Positions 41,618-49,801 of a DNA stretch of 64,000 nt are shown here, piece after piece. The stretch is from Ornithinibacillus sp047228935 (lineage in GTDB: Bacteria > Bacillota > Bacilli > Bacillales > Amphibacillaceae), in the NCBI RefSeq assembly GCF_047228935.1, contig NZ_JBFEGG010000001.1:186001-250000 (forward strand), written 5' to 3'. Each line of letters opens with the position of its first letter. Within the stretch, counting starts at the first letter, position 1. The notes under the pieces were generated by a model. That model was given only the letters and a program-made list of their open reading frames with translations. It did no database searches and was not told the DNA's origin. A program made the position numbers and the translations under genes.

Positions 41618-42514
41618 ATGAAAAAATTTCCGGTAATCTTTACGAGAAGACTAAATTTAATAGAGATTGATCACCAATATGATGAGACTATATTCGATAT
41701 AATGTCTTCTGCGGACGTTATGAAATTTTATGGTAGAGAAAGTATGGTATCCATTGAGGAAGCGGAAGCGATGATTGATCACTTTCAAATGTTATTTAAA
41801 AGTGGGCGTGGTATTCGATGGGGGATAGTGTGGAAAGAGTCTGGCGAGTTTATCGGTACAATCGGCATACATAATTATGCCTCTGCAATGAAAAGAGCAG
41901 AAGTGGGATTTGAACTACATCCTAATTTTTGGAGAAGAGGAATTTTAACCGAAGCACTAAACAGTGTATTAGAATTCGGCTTTGTGGAAATGGGACTTCA
42001 CCGGATCGGCGCAATAACTTTTCCAGAAAATGATGCTTCCAATAGCTTGCTAGAAAAAGTAGGGTTTAAGCATGAAGGAGTCCTTCGTGGTTATCTGTTC
42101 CAGCATAATAAATCTCATGATGCAAATGTGCTGTCCATATTAAAACCGGAATGGCGGAGGAAAAAATATGAGAATGATGCACCAGATTTACAGTACTCCG
42201 ACCATATGACAGAGATTATTAAACGAGCAGAAGCAGAAGGAGACTTCGATAACCTTCCCGGAAAAGGGAAACCACTTGACCTAGGACCAAGTTATACAAA
42301 TCCATCAGAGGCACAGCTGTACAAAACATTAAAAGATAACCACGTACTTCCACAATGGGTAGAACTAGCAAATGAGATTGACAAGTTGAAAGAAAGCTTA
42401 ACAGATCTTGAGGGGAAAGAGCGTAAAAAATTAGTTAAAGAGATTAATAAAAAGATCAAAGCATATAATTACGCTTGTCCACCGTCACTGCAGAAAACGA
42501 AGGTGTTTGAGTAG
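41618..42514 (+). CDS. GNAT acetyltransferase fused to a DUF1992 (DnaJ-homologue C) domain
   Basis: 298 residues. Residues 1-175 are a RimJ/RimL-like GNAT domain: FTRRLNLIEIDHQYD, AEVGFELHPNFWRRGILTEA and ENDASNSLLEKVGFKHEGVL. The C-terminal 110 residues form DUF1992: MTEIIKRAEAEGDFDNLPGK, GKPLDLGPSYTNPSEAQLYK and LPQWVELANEIDKLK. DUF1992 is usually a separate protein. The joint suggests that acetylation and the unknown DUF1992 role act on one target. No frameshift sits at the junction. No strong ribosome site change was needed; TTAGGAGAG precedes the ATG. Confidence 0.83.
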   Translation: MKKFPVIFTRRLNLIEIDHQYDETIFDIMSSADVMKFYGRESMVSIEEAEAMIDHFQMLFKSGRGIRWGIVWKESGEFIGTIGIHNYASAMKRAEVGFELHPNFWRRGILTEALNSVLEFGFVEMGLHRIGAITFPENDASNSLLEKVGFKHEGVLRGYLFQHNKSHDANVLSILKPEWRRKKYENDAPDLQYSDHMTEIIKRAEAEGDFDNLPGKGKPLDLGPSYTNPSEAQLYKTLKDNHVLPQWVELANEIDKLKESLTDLEGKERKKLVKEINKKIKAYNYACPPSLQKTKVFE

Positions 42515-42517
42515 AGG

Positions 42518-42546
42518 ACCAGTCCTTATGTCGGGCTGGTTTTTTT
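42518..42546 (+). terminator. Intrinsic terminator
   Basis: ACCAGTCC / GGGCTGGT with one G-T pair and T7. Confidence 0.85.
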
Positions 42547-42559
42547 GTGTGGAAGATCA

Positions 42560-42665
42560 GCAAAAACACGAAGTTTATGTGATTTGGCACGAAGTTTTAA
42601 GCAATTGCCTCGAAGTCTGCCTAATTTGACCTGAAGTTTTCACAAATTCGCTCGAATGACCGATT
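42560..42665. repeat. Tandem repeat with exact 21-bp period, about five units
   Basis: Units end at CGAAGT or TGAAGT at regular 21-nt steps; examples are TTTAAGCAATTGCCTCGAAG and CTGCCTAATTTGACCTGAAG. The last unit begins TTTCACAAATTCGCTCGAAT and runs into ACCGATTCTT, nearly the same as at 43.80-43.83 kb. The reverse complement matches the array near 25.0 kb. It fills the gap before the NERD gene. Confidence 0.75.
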
Positions 42666-42766
42666 CTTATTAAATATGAAGATAAAATTTGGTAGTAACT
42701 AGCAGGATTTTCCTGTAATTTTATCGAACTAAATAAAATATAGAATCAGAAAGGTGGATGATAGTA

Positions 42767-43744
42767 TTGATTGTTAAACCTCTTGATGTTCCTCTTATAT
42801 TGTTGCAGACAGAGGCATTGGATAAAAGGTTACCCCAACACCATAAAATGAAAGAACTAGTTAGTAACGATGCTCGAAGACTCAGAGCTGGTTATAATGG
42901 TGAAAAGTCCTTAGATTCTACTCTCTCACTCCTTGATAACTCCACTTATTACATTCTTCATAATTTAAGAATTCCAGATACAAATGGTTTTTTCCAAATT
43001 GATAATCTCATTTTAACTAAAAGTTTGTGCGTTTTGATAGAAGTTAAAAATATATTTGGGACGGTAACTTTTGATGAAATGGGGCAAATGATTCGATCTC
43101 ACAATGATATTGAAGAGGGATTTCGGAGTCCAATAGAACAAATAGTAAAGCAGGAGTATAGATTTAAAAGGTGGTTAAAGGCCAATAAATTCCCAACCAT
43201 TCCAATAGAGAAGCTAGTCGTTTTTAGTAATAGTAGTACAATAATTCGGAACATGACAAGTAATAGATATTTTGGAAACCTAGTTATTCACGAGGATAAA
43301 TTATTTAGTAGATTAACCCAATTAGAAGAGAGGTATCAGGAGTCCACATTGTCAATAAGACAAATAAAACGAGTTATCAAAAAGTTACTGGAACAACACG
43401 CATCCCAACTGGTAGATATCTTAGAAAAATATACGATCTCTTATAACGATTTAATTAAGGGTGTTTTCTGTGAACATTGCAAGGAGATTATGAATAGAGA
43501 CCATGGCAAGTGGAAATGCGGAATTTGTGGATGGGTTTCAAATGAGGTGTATCTTAATGCCCTAAAAGACTACTCTATCTTAATTAAAAGGGATATAAAT
43601 AATAGAGAGGCAAGGGATTTTTTAAACGTAAATTCTTATGATGTGGTAAAGAAACTATTAAAACAAGGTGGTTTTGAGAAGATTGGAACAACAAGTGATA
43701 CTAGATATAAGCTTAATTTTGATAAAAAACCGAAGATGAACTAA
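42767..43744 (+). CDS. NERD-domain (nuclease-related) protein with C-terminal zinc ribbon
   Basis: About 325 residues. The NERD domain (about 40-160) shows RLRAGYNGEKSLDSTLSLLD, FFQIDNLILTKSLCVLIEVK (the D...E-x-K nuclease core) and IEQIVKQEYRFKRWL. Near residue 230-260 CEHC and CGIC form a CxxC...CxxC zinc knuckle. Such proteins are thought to process DNA, but no substrate is known. A TTG at 42767 suits AAAGGTGG better than the abutting ATG at 42758. The gene lies between two direct copies of a 21-bp repeat array and could be a mobile or recently inserted cargo; that is inference. Confidence 0.8.
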   Translation: MIVKPLDVPLILLQTEALDKRLPQHHKMKELVSNDARRLRAGYNGEKSLDSTLSLLDNSTYYILHNLRIPDTNGFFQIDNLILTKSLCVLIEVKNIFGTVTFDEMGQMIRSHNDIEEGFRSPIEQIVKQEYRFKRWLKANKFPTIPIEKLVVFSNSSTIIRNMTSNRYFGNLVIHEDKLFSRLTQLEERYQESTLSIRQIKRVIKKLLEQHASQLVDILEKYTISYNDLIKGVFCEHCKEIMNRDHGKWKCGICGWVSNEVYLNALKDYSILIKRDINNREARDFLNVNSYDVVKKLLKQGGFEKIGTTSDTRYKLNFDKKPKMN

Positions 43745-43766
43745 TCTTACCCTAAGATTTCTCTAT

Positions 43767-43836
43767 ATGCCCCGAAGTATAAAAGAACTAGCGCGAAGTT
43801 TTCACAAATTCACTCGCACAACCGATACTCAGCGAC
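43767..43836. repeat. Tandem repeat related to the 21-bp family, two to three units
   Basis: ATAAAAGAACTAGCGCGAAG and TTTCACAAATTCACTCGCAC, then AACCGATACTC. The last 30 bases are almost identical to the end of the array near 42.65 kb, in the same orientation. The array continues as weaker CGCTCACCCGACCG-like sequence before the terminator. Confidence 0.7.
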
Positions 43837-43867
43837 GCAAACCACAAAATATCCGCTCACCCGACCG

Positions 43868-43896
43868 AAAAAGTGGGCCATGTAGCCCACTTTTTT
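43868..43896. terminator. Bidirectional intrinsic terminator
   Basis: AAAAAGTGGGC CATGTA GCCCACTTTTT with T6, between convergent genes. Confidence 0.9.
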
Positions 43897-44731
43897 ACCA
43901 AAGGTACTCTAGCATATTTCCTTCAAATAGATTCGTGTCTATATTACATGTTTCGGAGTCGATAGCATACTGCCAACCGTATACTCTAGCGTTATCAGGG
44001 CCTTGTGGGTTATAATCTGGGGCGTTTTCTTTAGTCGTTACTTCTTCTTGAGGGTAAGCTGTCCATACGATTGTGTTTTCTTGTACCTCTTGTTCCATGG
44101 AATTATAAGCATTCAGGAGTTCACTTTCTTCATCAAATACTCCGTATACGCCTGGTTCATAATTGGAGTCAACCATTGTTTGATACCATCCCTCCATGAA
44201 TGCAGCATCTACTGGGTAGTCTGGTTCGATATCCACGAATATAGCAACGTCTTCAGGGATTTCTAATTCCTCAGCCATTGCAATTGCTTCTTCTGCATGG
44301 TTAACACCATTATCGTAACCACGGGCATCTTCCACATGGTTATAGATTACGAGAATTTGAATATCATTATCGTGTAGCAATTGGATTTCTGCTTTGTCTA
44401 TTCCTTCCGATACCCCTTCTTTTTCTCCTAGGTAACGTCCCCAGACAACAGGTTTTCCGAAATTATCTACTACACAGCCAAGGAACTCTTCATCCGTATA
44501 AGTTGCTGAGTCAACTCCCCAATGAATTTCATTACCGTTATCATTGGTGGCTCCATCATTACTGTTTTCTTCTTCGTTTCCGCCACCACCATGATTATTC
44601 TCTTGTTCTTCTGTGTCTGGATCCTGTACGCTGTCAGAGGTGTTAATTGGTGAAACGACGAAGTAAAAGAAGAGGGGAATGGCAATTACAAGAGCTAAAC
44701 TTGCTAGGGTGAAAAGTTCGTACTTCTTCAT
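43895..44731 (-). CDS. Secreted DUF1906 glycoside-hydrolase-like protein
   Basis: 278 residues. A membrane anchor or signal helix (about 8-28) is followed by an acidic Asn/Gly/Glu-rich linker to about 70, then a TIM-barrel-like domain: IHWGVDSATYTDEEFLGCVV, KPVVWGRYLGEKEGVSEGI, IQILVIYNHVEDARGYDNGV, VAIFVDIEPDYPVDAAFMEG and YEPGVYGVF. These fit the DUF1906 (Rv2525c-like) family. Acidic residues at the ends of strands suggest glycan hydrolysis, perhaps of the cell wall; activity is unproved. It is convergent with the NERD gene and divergent from the Nudix cluster. Confidence 0.82.
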   Translation of the reverse strand: MKKYELFTLASLALVIAIPLFFYFVVSPINTSDSVQDPDTEEQENNHGGGGNEEENSNDGATNDNGNEIHWGVDSATYTDEEFLGCVVDNFGKPVVWGRYLGEKEGVSEGIDKAEIQLLHDNDIQILVIYNHVEDARGYDNGVNHAEEAIAMAEELEIPEDVAIFVDIEPDYPVDAAFMEGWYQTMVDSNYEPGVYGVFDEESELLNAYNSMEQEVQENTIVWTAYPQEEVTTKENAPDYNPQGPDNARVYGWQYAIDSETCNIDTNLFEGNMLEYLW

Positions 44732-44930
44732 GGGTTTAAACCTCCTTTCAACCCCTATAGCATTATATGGTTGGGGAAGTCAGAGGTGTGGGCTTGCGTA
44801 TAAGATTCATAGAAGGATAATGAAAATGTTTGTCGAATAGTACAATATGACTAATTATTGAGCAAAATTAAGGTTTACTAGAGAAAAAACATTAATCCAT
44901 TTCTATGTGGATAAATTCGAGGTGATTACG

Positions 44931-45488
44931 ATGGAAAAGTGGAAAACGATTGCATCTGATTATGTGTTTAAATCTTCATTTGGAAACCTTCGGAGAGACA
45001 AATTAGTACTTCCAGATGGAAACCTGATTGATACCTATTATGTAAATGAATATGATGACTGGGTTAATGCTGTTGTCTTAACAAAGGATCACCATATTGT
45101 ATTAGTTAAGCAATACCGACATGCAGCACAGGATTTTTTCTTGGAAGTTCCTGCTGGTAAACCTGAGGCTAATGAATCTCACCAAGAGGCGATTATTCGC
45201 GAGGTCAGGGAAGAAACTGGGTATATTTCTGAATCTGAACCGATTAAATTAGGGGAATTCTTTGTTAATCCTGCAACGCAAACGAATAAAGTAATTACCT
45301 ATCTATTTCTTGATGCATACCAGGCATTTGAACAGGACTTAGACCCGATGGAGATAGTAGATGTGCATTTATTTGATATTGAAGAAATGGAAAAGATGCT
45401 CACAACCGGTGAAATTAATCAGTTATTTACAGCGAGTGCTTATTATATGGCAAAATCGTTTCTAATGAATCGGTTGAAGGAGGAGTAG
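44931..45488 (+). CDS. Nudix hydrolase, ADP-ribose pyrophosphatase-like
   Basis: 185 residues. The Nudix box GKPEANESHQEAIIREVREE-TGY is complete (G5xE7xREUxEExG). Preceding VLVKQYRHAAQDFFLEVPAG is the substrate loop of ADP-ribose pyrophosphatases. This group removes ADP-ribose or related nucleotides in the cytoplasm. ATG 44931 has GAGGTG at 7 nt; an in-frame GTG eight codons earlier has no site. It starts a run of three genes, with only 1 bp to the next. Confidence 0.88.
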   Translation: MEKWKTIASDYVFKSSFGNLRRDKLVLPDGNLIDTYYVNEYDDWVNAVVLTKDHHIVLVKQYRHAAQDFFLEVPAGKPEANESHQEAIIREVREETGYISESEPIKLGEFFVNPATQTNKVITYLFLDAYQAFEQDLDPMEIVDVHLFDIEEMEKMLTTGEINQLFTASAYYMAKSFLMNRLKEE

Positions 45489-45489
45489 C

Positions 45490-45987
45490 ATGACTTCTTA
45501 CTATGTAAACTGGGGAGAGGCAATTGTTAAATTAACTTGGAAAAAAGACTATCAACCACCGCTAGAGCTAATTACGAGTATTCATGGCTTTTGTTTTAAG
45601 GACGGAAAAGTATTACTAGTGGATCTTAATCACCGTGGATGGGATTTACCTGGTGGTCATATTGAACAAGGTGAGACACCTGAACAATGTTTCAGACGAG
45701 AGGCGATGGAGGAAGGATATGTGGAGGGAGAATTACAGTTATTAGGAGCAGTTGAAGTCGACCATCATGAAAATCCGACTTGGGACGGCACAAGTAAATA
45801 TCCTATAGTTGGCTATCAATTATTTTACCGTATGAATATTACGAAGGTGCTTCCGTTTGATGCCAAATATGAGTCTAGTAGAAGGAAATTCGTTCCGTTA
45901 AATGAGGCACTAACATTTAAGAATTGGCATGAGGTTCATCAAGAAATTTTCGAACATGCTTTGCAAATCGAGAACAAACTGGCGTAA
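45490..45987 (+). CDS. Nudix hydrolase
   Basis: 165 residues with GGHIEQGETPEQCFRREAMEEG, a Nudix box in which the normal REUxEExG reads REAMEEG. IHGFCFKDGKVLLVDLNHRG is the typical first strand. Substrate is unknown; the family also includes mutagenic nucleotide and capped RNA hydrolases. It follows the ADP-ribose pyrophosphatase-like gene directly, with GGAGGAG in that gene's last codons, so the two are co-translated. The nucleoside-phosphorylase-like gene follows in 21 bp. Confidence 0.85.
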   Translation: MTSYYVNWGEAIVKLTWKKDYQPPLELITSIHGFCFKDGKVLLVDLNHRGWDLPGGHIEQGETPEQCFRREAMEEGYVEGELQLLGAVEVDHHENPTWDGTSKYPIVGYQLFYRMNITKVLPFDAKYESSRRKFVPLNEALTFKNWHEVHQEIFEHALQIENKLA

Positions 45988-46008
45988 TAGAGAATAGGGG
46001 GCTAAATA

Positions 46009-46770
46009 ATGAAACTATATGGTGATTTTCAAAAAGAGGACTGGATGCAAGCTCTAAAACTTACTGATAAAGATATCCCAGAAACATTCATCCTCCATGG
46101 AGAATGGGAACATAGAGAGAATCTAGAACTGTGGAAGCAAATTCTTTCCGATGAACAGTCAAATCCGGAATGGAACACGGTAATTGGCAATCATCAAGGA
46201 AAAAGAGTCGGTTTTTCAAATGTATTTGGTGGTCCATCTGCTGCTATCACGGCACATATATTCGGAAATGTTGGTACGGAAAAATTTATCCAAACTGGTT
46301 ATTTCGGTGGACTCTCGCATGATGTTCAATACGGAGATATCCTCATTGTGACAGGTGCCTATATGGAAGATGGTGTTTCACAGTGGTATTCACCAGGAGC
46401 TACGCAAGTTTTTGCGGATCCGAAATTAGTAGAGGCAGCTATGCAATACTGTGAAGAAAAAGGCTATCGTTATGTAACAGGTTCGGTTATGTCTACGAGC
46501 GCGATGTATATGGAGACAGCAGAAATTGTAAAAGGCTGGTCAGAGGATGGACATCTTGGTGTTGATATGGAAACGGCAACTACTTTTTCTATTGCAAGGT
46601 ATTTTAATCGTAGTGCGATTGGATTATTGAATCTAACTGATCACATAATTAAAGGTGATACATTTTATACAACAACTAAGAAAACGAAAAATCTTATTGA
46701 TGAGACAGATATAAAGATTCGTGAGCTTGCACTTCATTTAGCGTCACTAAAAGTTGGTTCTTGGGCATAG
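46009..46770 (+). CDS. Nucleoside phosphorylase-like protein
   Basis: 253 residues of the PNP/UDP phosphorylase superfamily. The core is VFGGPSAAITAHIFGNVGTE, IQTGYFGGLSHDVQYGDILI and, near the C-terminus, GVDMETATTFSIARYF, the family block with the substrate Met-Glu. It acts on a nucleoside or related base-ribose compound. With the two Nudix genes it forms a likely operon for nucleotide clean-up or salvage; this combined role is inference. AGGGGG precedes the ATG. Confidence 0.85.
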   Translation: MKLYGDFQKEDWMQALKLTDKDIPETFILHGEWEHRENLELWKQILSDEQSNPEWNTVIGNHQGKRVGFSNVFGGPSAAITAHIFGNVGTEKFIQTGYFGGLSHDVQYGDILIVTGAYMEDGVSQWYSPGATQVFADPKLVEAAMQYCEEKGYRYVTGSVMSTSAMYMETAEIVKGWSEDGHLGVDMETATTFSIARYFNRSAIGLLNLTDHIIKGDTFYTTTKKTKNLIDETDIKIRELALHLASLKVGSWA

Positions 46771-46781
46771 GTTGAAATATC

Positions 46782-46812
46782 GAAAGGAGCTTGCATTTTG
46801 CAAGTTCCTTTC
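46782..46812. terminator. Stem-loop between convergent genes
   Basis: GAAAGGAGCTTGC / GCAAGTTCCTTTC with one G-T pair; U-run weak. Confidence 0.6.
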
Positions 46813-46821
46813 TGATTAAGG

Positions 46822-47592
46822 CTATTTAATCTTCTTACATACATAAATCATTTCATAACAATCATTCGTTATAGGGTTACCTTTCCAGTCTTTATTAACA
46901 TTAACTATCTGAAACCCATGTGAATGTAAAAGTCGTTCCATTTCTTTTGGAAAAACATATCGTAACCTTATATTGGTTGTCTTCTCATCGATTAGTTCTC
47001 CAGCTTCATTCTTATATCTTCTAATGGTAGTATAATGTTGGATTTGATTCAAAGAGTCATAGTTACTAATTGTGTAAACATCTACTAGGTTTTGCGTATC
47101 ATTGTCAGTATAAGTTTTCCAATATTCTTCGGTACTTGGTTGAAGTAATTCTTCATTACTAGGAAAGCGAGTACCAAAAATGAAAATCCCTCCAATTTCT
47201 AAATGTTTGTTAACGGAAACTAGTAATTCATCTTGTGCGTCGTTGGTTAGAAAATGTTGAAATGAGTTGCCAACGGAATAGATGAAATTACTTTTGATGG
47301 TTAAATCCATTTTCGTACAGTCCTGTTCCACCCAGTCTATTTTTAAATCAAATTTGGATGATTTTTTTACCGCTTCCTGTAACATTCCTTTATGAATGTC
47401 AACTCCGATCATCCTATGTCCATTCTGGGCCATAGGAATTGTTATTCTTCCTGTACCGCATGCTAAATCAATAATGGGACCTTCCAATCTTTCAGCCCAC
47501 TTTAGTAAATAAGGCAGTTCAGCTATAAATGGTTCATTCTCTTTGTCGTACAAAATCGGGTCATCATACTCTTCATAGTTTTCTAGTTTCAT
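46822..47592 (-). CDS. Class I SAM-dependent methyltransferase
   Basis: 256 residues. Motif I IIDLACGTGRITIPMAQNGH and an acidic residue ending the second strand (GVDIH) identify the SAM-binding Rossmann fold. IYSVGNSFQHFLTNDAQDEL is the usual post-motif region. Substrate is not predictable. A ribosome binding site (GAGGAG) precedes the ATG. It is convergent with the nucleoside phosphorylase gene and divergent from the VOC gene. Confidence 0.85.
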   Translation of the reverse strand: MKLENYEEYDDPILYDKENEPFIAELPYLLKWAERLEGPIIDLACGTGRITIPMAQNGHRMIGVDIHKGMLQEAVKKSSKFDLKIDWVEQDCTKMDLTIKSNFIYSVGNSFQHFLTNDAQDELLVSVNKHLEIGGIFIFGTRFPSNEELLQPSTEEYWKTYTDNDTQNLVDVYTISNYDSLNQIQHYTTIRRYKNEAGELIDEKTTNIRLRYVFPKEMERLLHSHGFQIVNVNKDWKGNPITNDCYEMIYVCKKIK

Positions 47593-47742
47593 TTTTTCTC
47601 CTCACGGTATACATTAACTTTAGGACAATCCTATTTCCCATCGCCATTACTTGGAAAAAGTCCTCTTTTTATCCTCGATACTATTATATAAAGTGTTATA
47701 ATGTTTGTAAAATTTATATTCTTTAGTATCCGGAGGTTAAAA

Positions 47743-48147
47743 ATGAATTTTCCTAACTTTACTGCGGCTCAAGTTCGAATCGCACGGCCAACTGATAAAT
47801 ATGATGAAGTAATTCAATTCTATGAAAATGGATTAGGGCTCAACAGGCTTACTGATTTTGAAGGACATAGTGGTTATTCGGGTGTGATTCTAGGTCTTCC
47901 TGATGCCTCTTATCATTTAGAGTTTACAAAACACGTGGATGGCTCCCCTTGTCCAGCACCAACTAAAGATAATTTACTAGTTTTTTATATTCCGAAACAT
48001 GCTGAAATCGTCGCAATAAAAAATAAATTGGAATTAATGGGATATCCAGAAGTAGAACCTGAGAATGGCTATTGGGAGGAAAAAGGAGTTACCATCGAAG
48101 ATCCAGATGGGTGGCGGATTGTGTTAATGAATACAGAAGGAATATAA
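47743..48147 (+). CDS. VOC (glyoxalase/bleomycin resistance) superfamily protein
   Basis: 134 residues with paired beta-alpha-beta units: VRIARPTDKYDEVIQFYENG, LGLNRLTDFEGHSGYSGVIL and, at the end, VTIEDPDGWRIVLMN. His, Glu and Asp residues in these places can bind a metal. Substrate is not predictable. Start is the ATG with CCGGAGG at 8 nt; a longer frame from 47701 crosses the promoter region. It is followed closely by a zinc-dependent phospholipase C-family gene. Confidence 0.82.
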   Translation: MNFPNFTAAQVRIARPTDKYDEVIQFYENGLGLNRLTDFEGHSGYSGVILGLPDASYHLEFTKHVDGSPCPAPTKDNLLVFYIPKHAEIVAIKNKLELMGYPEVEPENGYWEEKGVTIEDPDGWRIVLMNTEGI

Positions 48148-48168
48148 GAGGAGAAAAGGAGATGTCCT

Positions 48169-48771
48169 ATGGGATCTAGAATCATGCATTTAATTATCGC
48201 TAAAAGAATAGCAGAGAAGATTGGTATACAGGATGAAGAGGCATTTCTATTAGGAGGAGTTGCTCCTGATGCAGTATATCCAAAGAATAAATCTCATTTT
48301 TACTCAGGTACTGAAGAAAATTATTCTACAACAGTTAAATTTGATACATTCTTGAAAAAGTATCCAGAACGTACCGATTATGTGCTAGGATACTACACAC
48401 ATTTAATTGCTGACTATGTTTGGATTAAAGGCTTTTACTTCGGTTGGTTAAAAAATCGAATGAATGCAGATGAAACATTTTACGAACAATATCACGGTGA
48501 TTTTCGTCTATTAAATGCAAAACTACTACAATACTATCAAATAGAATCTAGTATTTTAGATGAAATAAAACTAGATAGTATACACGATATAGAGGAAGTA
48601 AAGGTAGACGATGTGAAAAACTTCATCCATTATGTAAAAGGAGATATGGATTATCCGCAAGAACACTTAACGGAGGAACTTAAAGTGTTCACGTTACTAC
48701 AAATTATCGGTTATCTAGAAACATCTATTGAGCGTGGTGTGATAAAGCTTCGGGAGTTGGGGATAACATGA
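48169..48771 (+). CDS. Zinc-dependent phospholipase C family hydrolase
   Basis: 200 residues of the Zn_dep_PLPC fold: SRIMHLIIAKRIAEKIG, LGGVAPDAVYPKNKSHFYSG and YVLGYYTHLIADYVWIKGFY. The His/Asp residues in these blocks are the expected metal ligands. Members are intracellular hydrolases with poorly known substrates. The stop (TGA) overlaps the ATG of the GNAT pseudogene, so the two were meant to be translated together. AAAGGAGATG precedes the start. Confidence 0.8.
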   Translation: MGSRIMHLIIAKRIAEKIGIQDEEAFLLGGVAPDAVYPKNKSHFYSGTEENYSTTVKFDTFLKKYPERTDYVLGYYTHLIADYVWIKGFYFGWLKNRMNADETFYEQYHGDFRLLNAKLLQYYQIESSILDEIKLDSIHDIEEVKVDDVKNFIHYVKGDMDYPQEHLTEELKVFTLLQIIGYLETSIERGVIKLRELGIT

Positions 48772-49280
48772 TTGAAATAAGGAATATTTTATTCAATGAG
48801 TCTGAACTTAGTAGTATAGCTCGACTTTATAAATGGGCATGGGAATAGGAATCCAATGATTTTTTGGAACGGTTTAAGCGGCATGCTACTTACTCAGGTT
48901 TTCGTGGAGTTTTGGCAGGTGATGGAGAAGAGATAATAAGCTTTGCCTATGGATACACATCTTTGGAGGGACAATATTACCATGAATTATTGAAAAATAG
49001 TTTATCAGATGAGGAGCAGGAAAGTTGGTTATCCGATTGCTTTGAACTGGTTGAACTTGTAGTAGATCCCTCCTATAGGCGAAAAAATGTAGGACAAGTA
49101 ATACTACAAGAGCTAATAGAACATTCGACCAATAAAACTGCCATATTAACAACTCAAATAGATAATATACCAGCACGAAACCTTTATGAGAAATTGGGAT
49201 GGCTGACTTTAAAAGAAGACTTTTTCCCAGGTGAAAATGCAAAGCCTTATGTTATTATGGGGAAGAAACTTATAGACTAA
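48768..49280 (+). pseudogene. GNAT acetyltransferase gene interrupted by an amber codon
   Basis: The frame opens at an ATG overlapping the previous stop and encodes MIEIRNILFNESELSSIARL and YKWAWE, then a TAG at 48846-48848, then continues in the same frame with ESNDFLERFKRHATYSGFRG. The rest has full GNAT blocks: ELVVDPSYRRKNVGQVILQE and IDNIPARNLYEKLGWL. A single nonsense change, most simply CAG to TAG, explains it. Restart at TTG 48864 could still give a 138-residue domain. A sequencing error or readthrough cannot be excluded. Confidence 0.7.
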
Positions 49281-49300
49281 AGTTAGGCAGGGGAAGATAC

Positions 49301-49789
49301 ATGCTTAAATATACAATCGGGTTCATTAGACGTGGCGATGAAATATTATTACTAAACCGTGAAAAATCAACATGGATGGGTAGCTGGAATGGGGTTGGCG
49401 GTAAGCTTGAGAAAGGTGAATCGCCAAGACAATGTATTCTAAGAGAAGTACTAGAGGAGACCGGTATTGTGCTTGAAGAGATAGAGTTTAAAGGACTGGT
49501 TACTTGGGAAGGTGATAAGTCTTATAACGGTGGTATGTATGCTTTTATCGGAGAAGTACCAGAATCATATGAGTATACTACGCCTATAAAAACGGATGAA
49601 GGAATATTAGATTGGAAAAAAATCGACTGGATTTTTCACCCCGATAATACAGGTGTAGCTAATTTGCAATATTTCTTGCAGGAGTTGCTTCAGGTTAAAG
49701 AAGTGTATGGACATCACTTTGTTTACCGTAATGGAAATGTAGAAAAGTTTGAACGTAAATCCCTATCTATTCTTGAAGAAATCTATTAA
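49301..49789 (+). CDS. MutT-like Nudix hydrolase (8-oxo-dGTP diphosphatase-like)
   Basis: 162 residues. The Nudix box GGKLEKGESPRQCILREVLE-ETG is complete. TIGFIRRGDEILLLNREKST followed by WMGSWNGVGG is the pattern of YtkD/MutX-type enzymes that act on oxidised dGTP. Its third residue group, EFKGLVTWEG, is also typical. It lies between the GNAT pseudogene and an AAA ATPase gene, 12 bp from the latter. AGGGGAAG precedes the ATG. Confidence 0.85.
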   Translation: MLKYTIGFIRRGDEILLLNREKSTWMGSWNGVGGKLEKGESPRQCILREVLEETGIVLEEIEFKGLVTWEGDKSYNGGMYAFIGEVPESYEYTTPIKTDEGILDWKKIDWIFHPDNTGVANLQYFLQELLQVKEVYGHHFVYRNGNVEKFERKSLSILEEIY

Positions 49790-49801
49790 GGAGTAATTTC
49801 C

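Noticed and set aside
43767..44015. Plus-strand frame of 82 codons after the NERD gene
   Set aside because: It is built from the repeat array, crosses the bidirectional terminator and enters the antisense of the DUF1906 gene.
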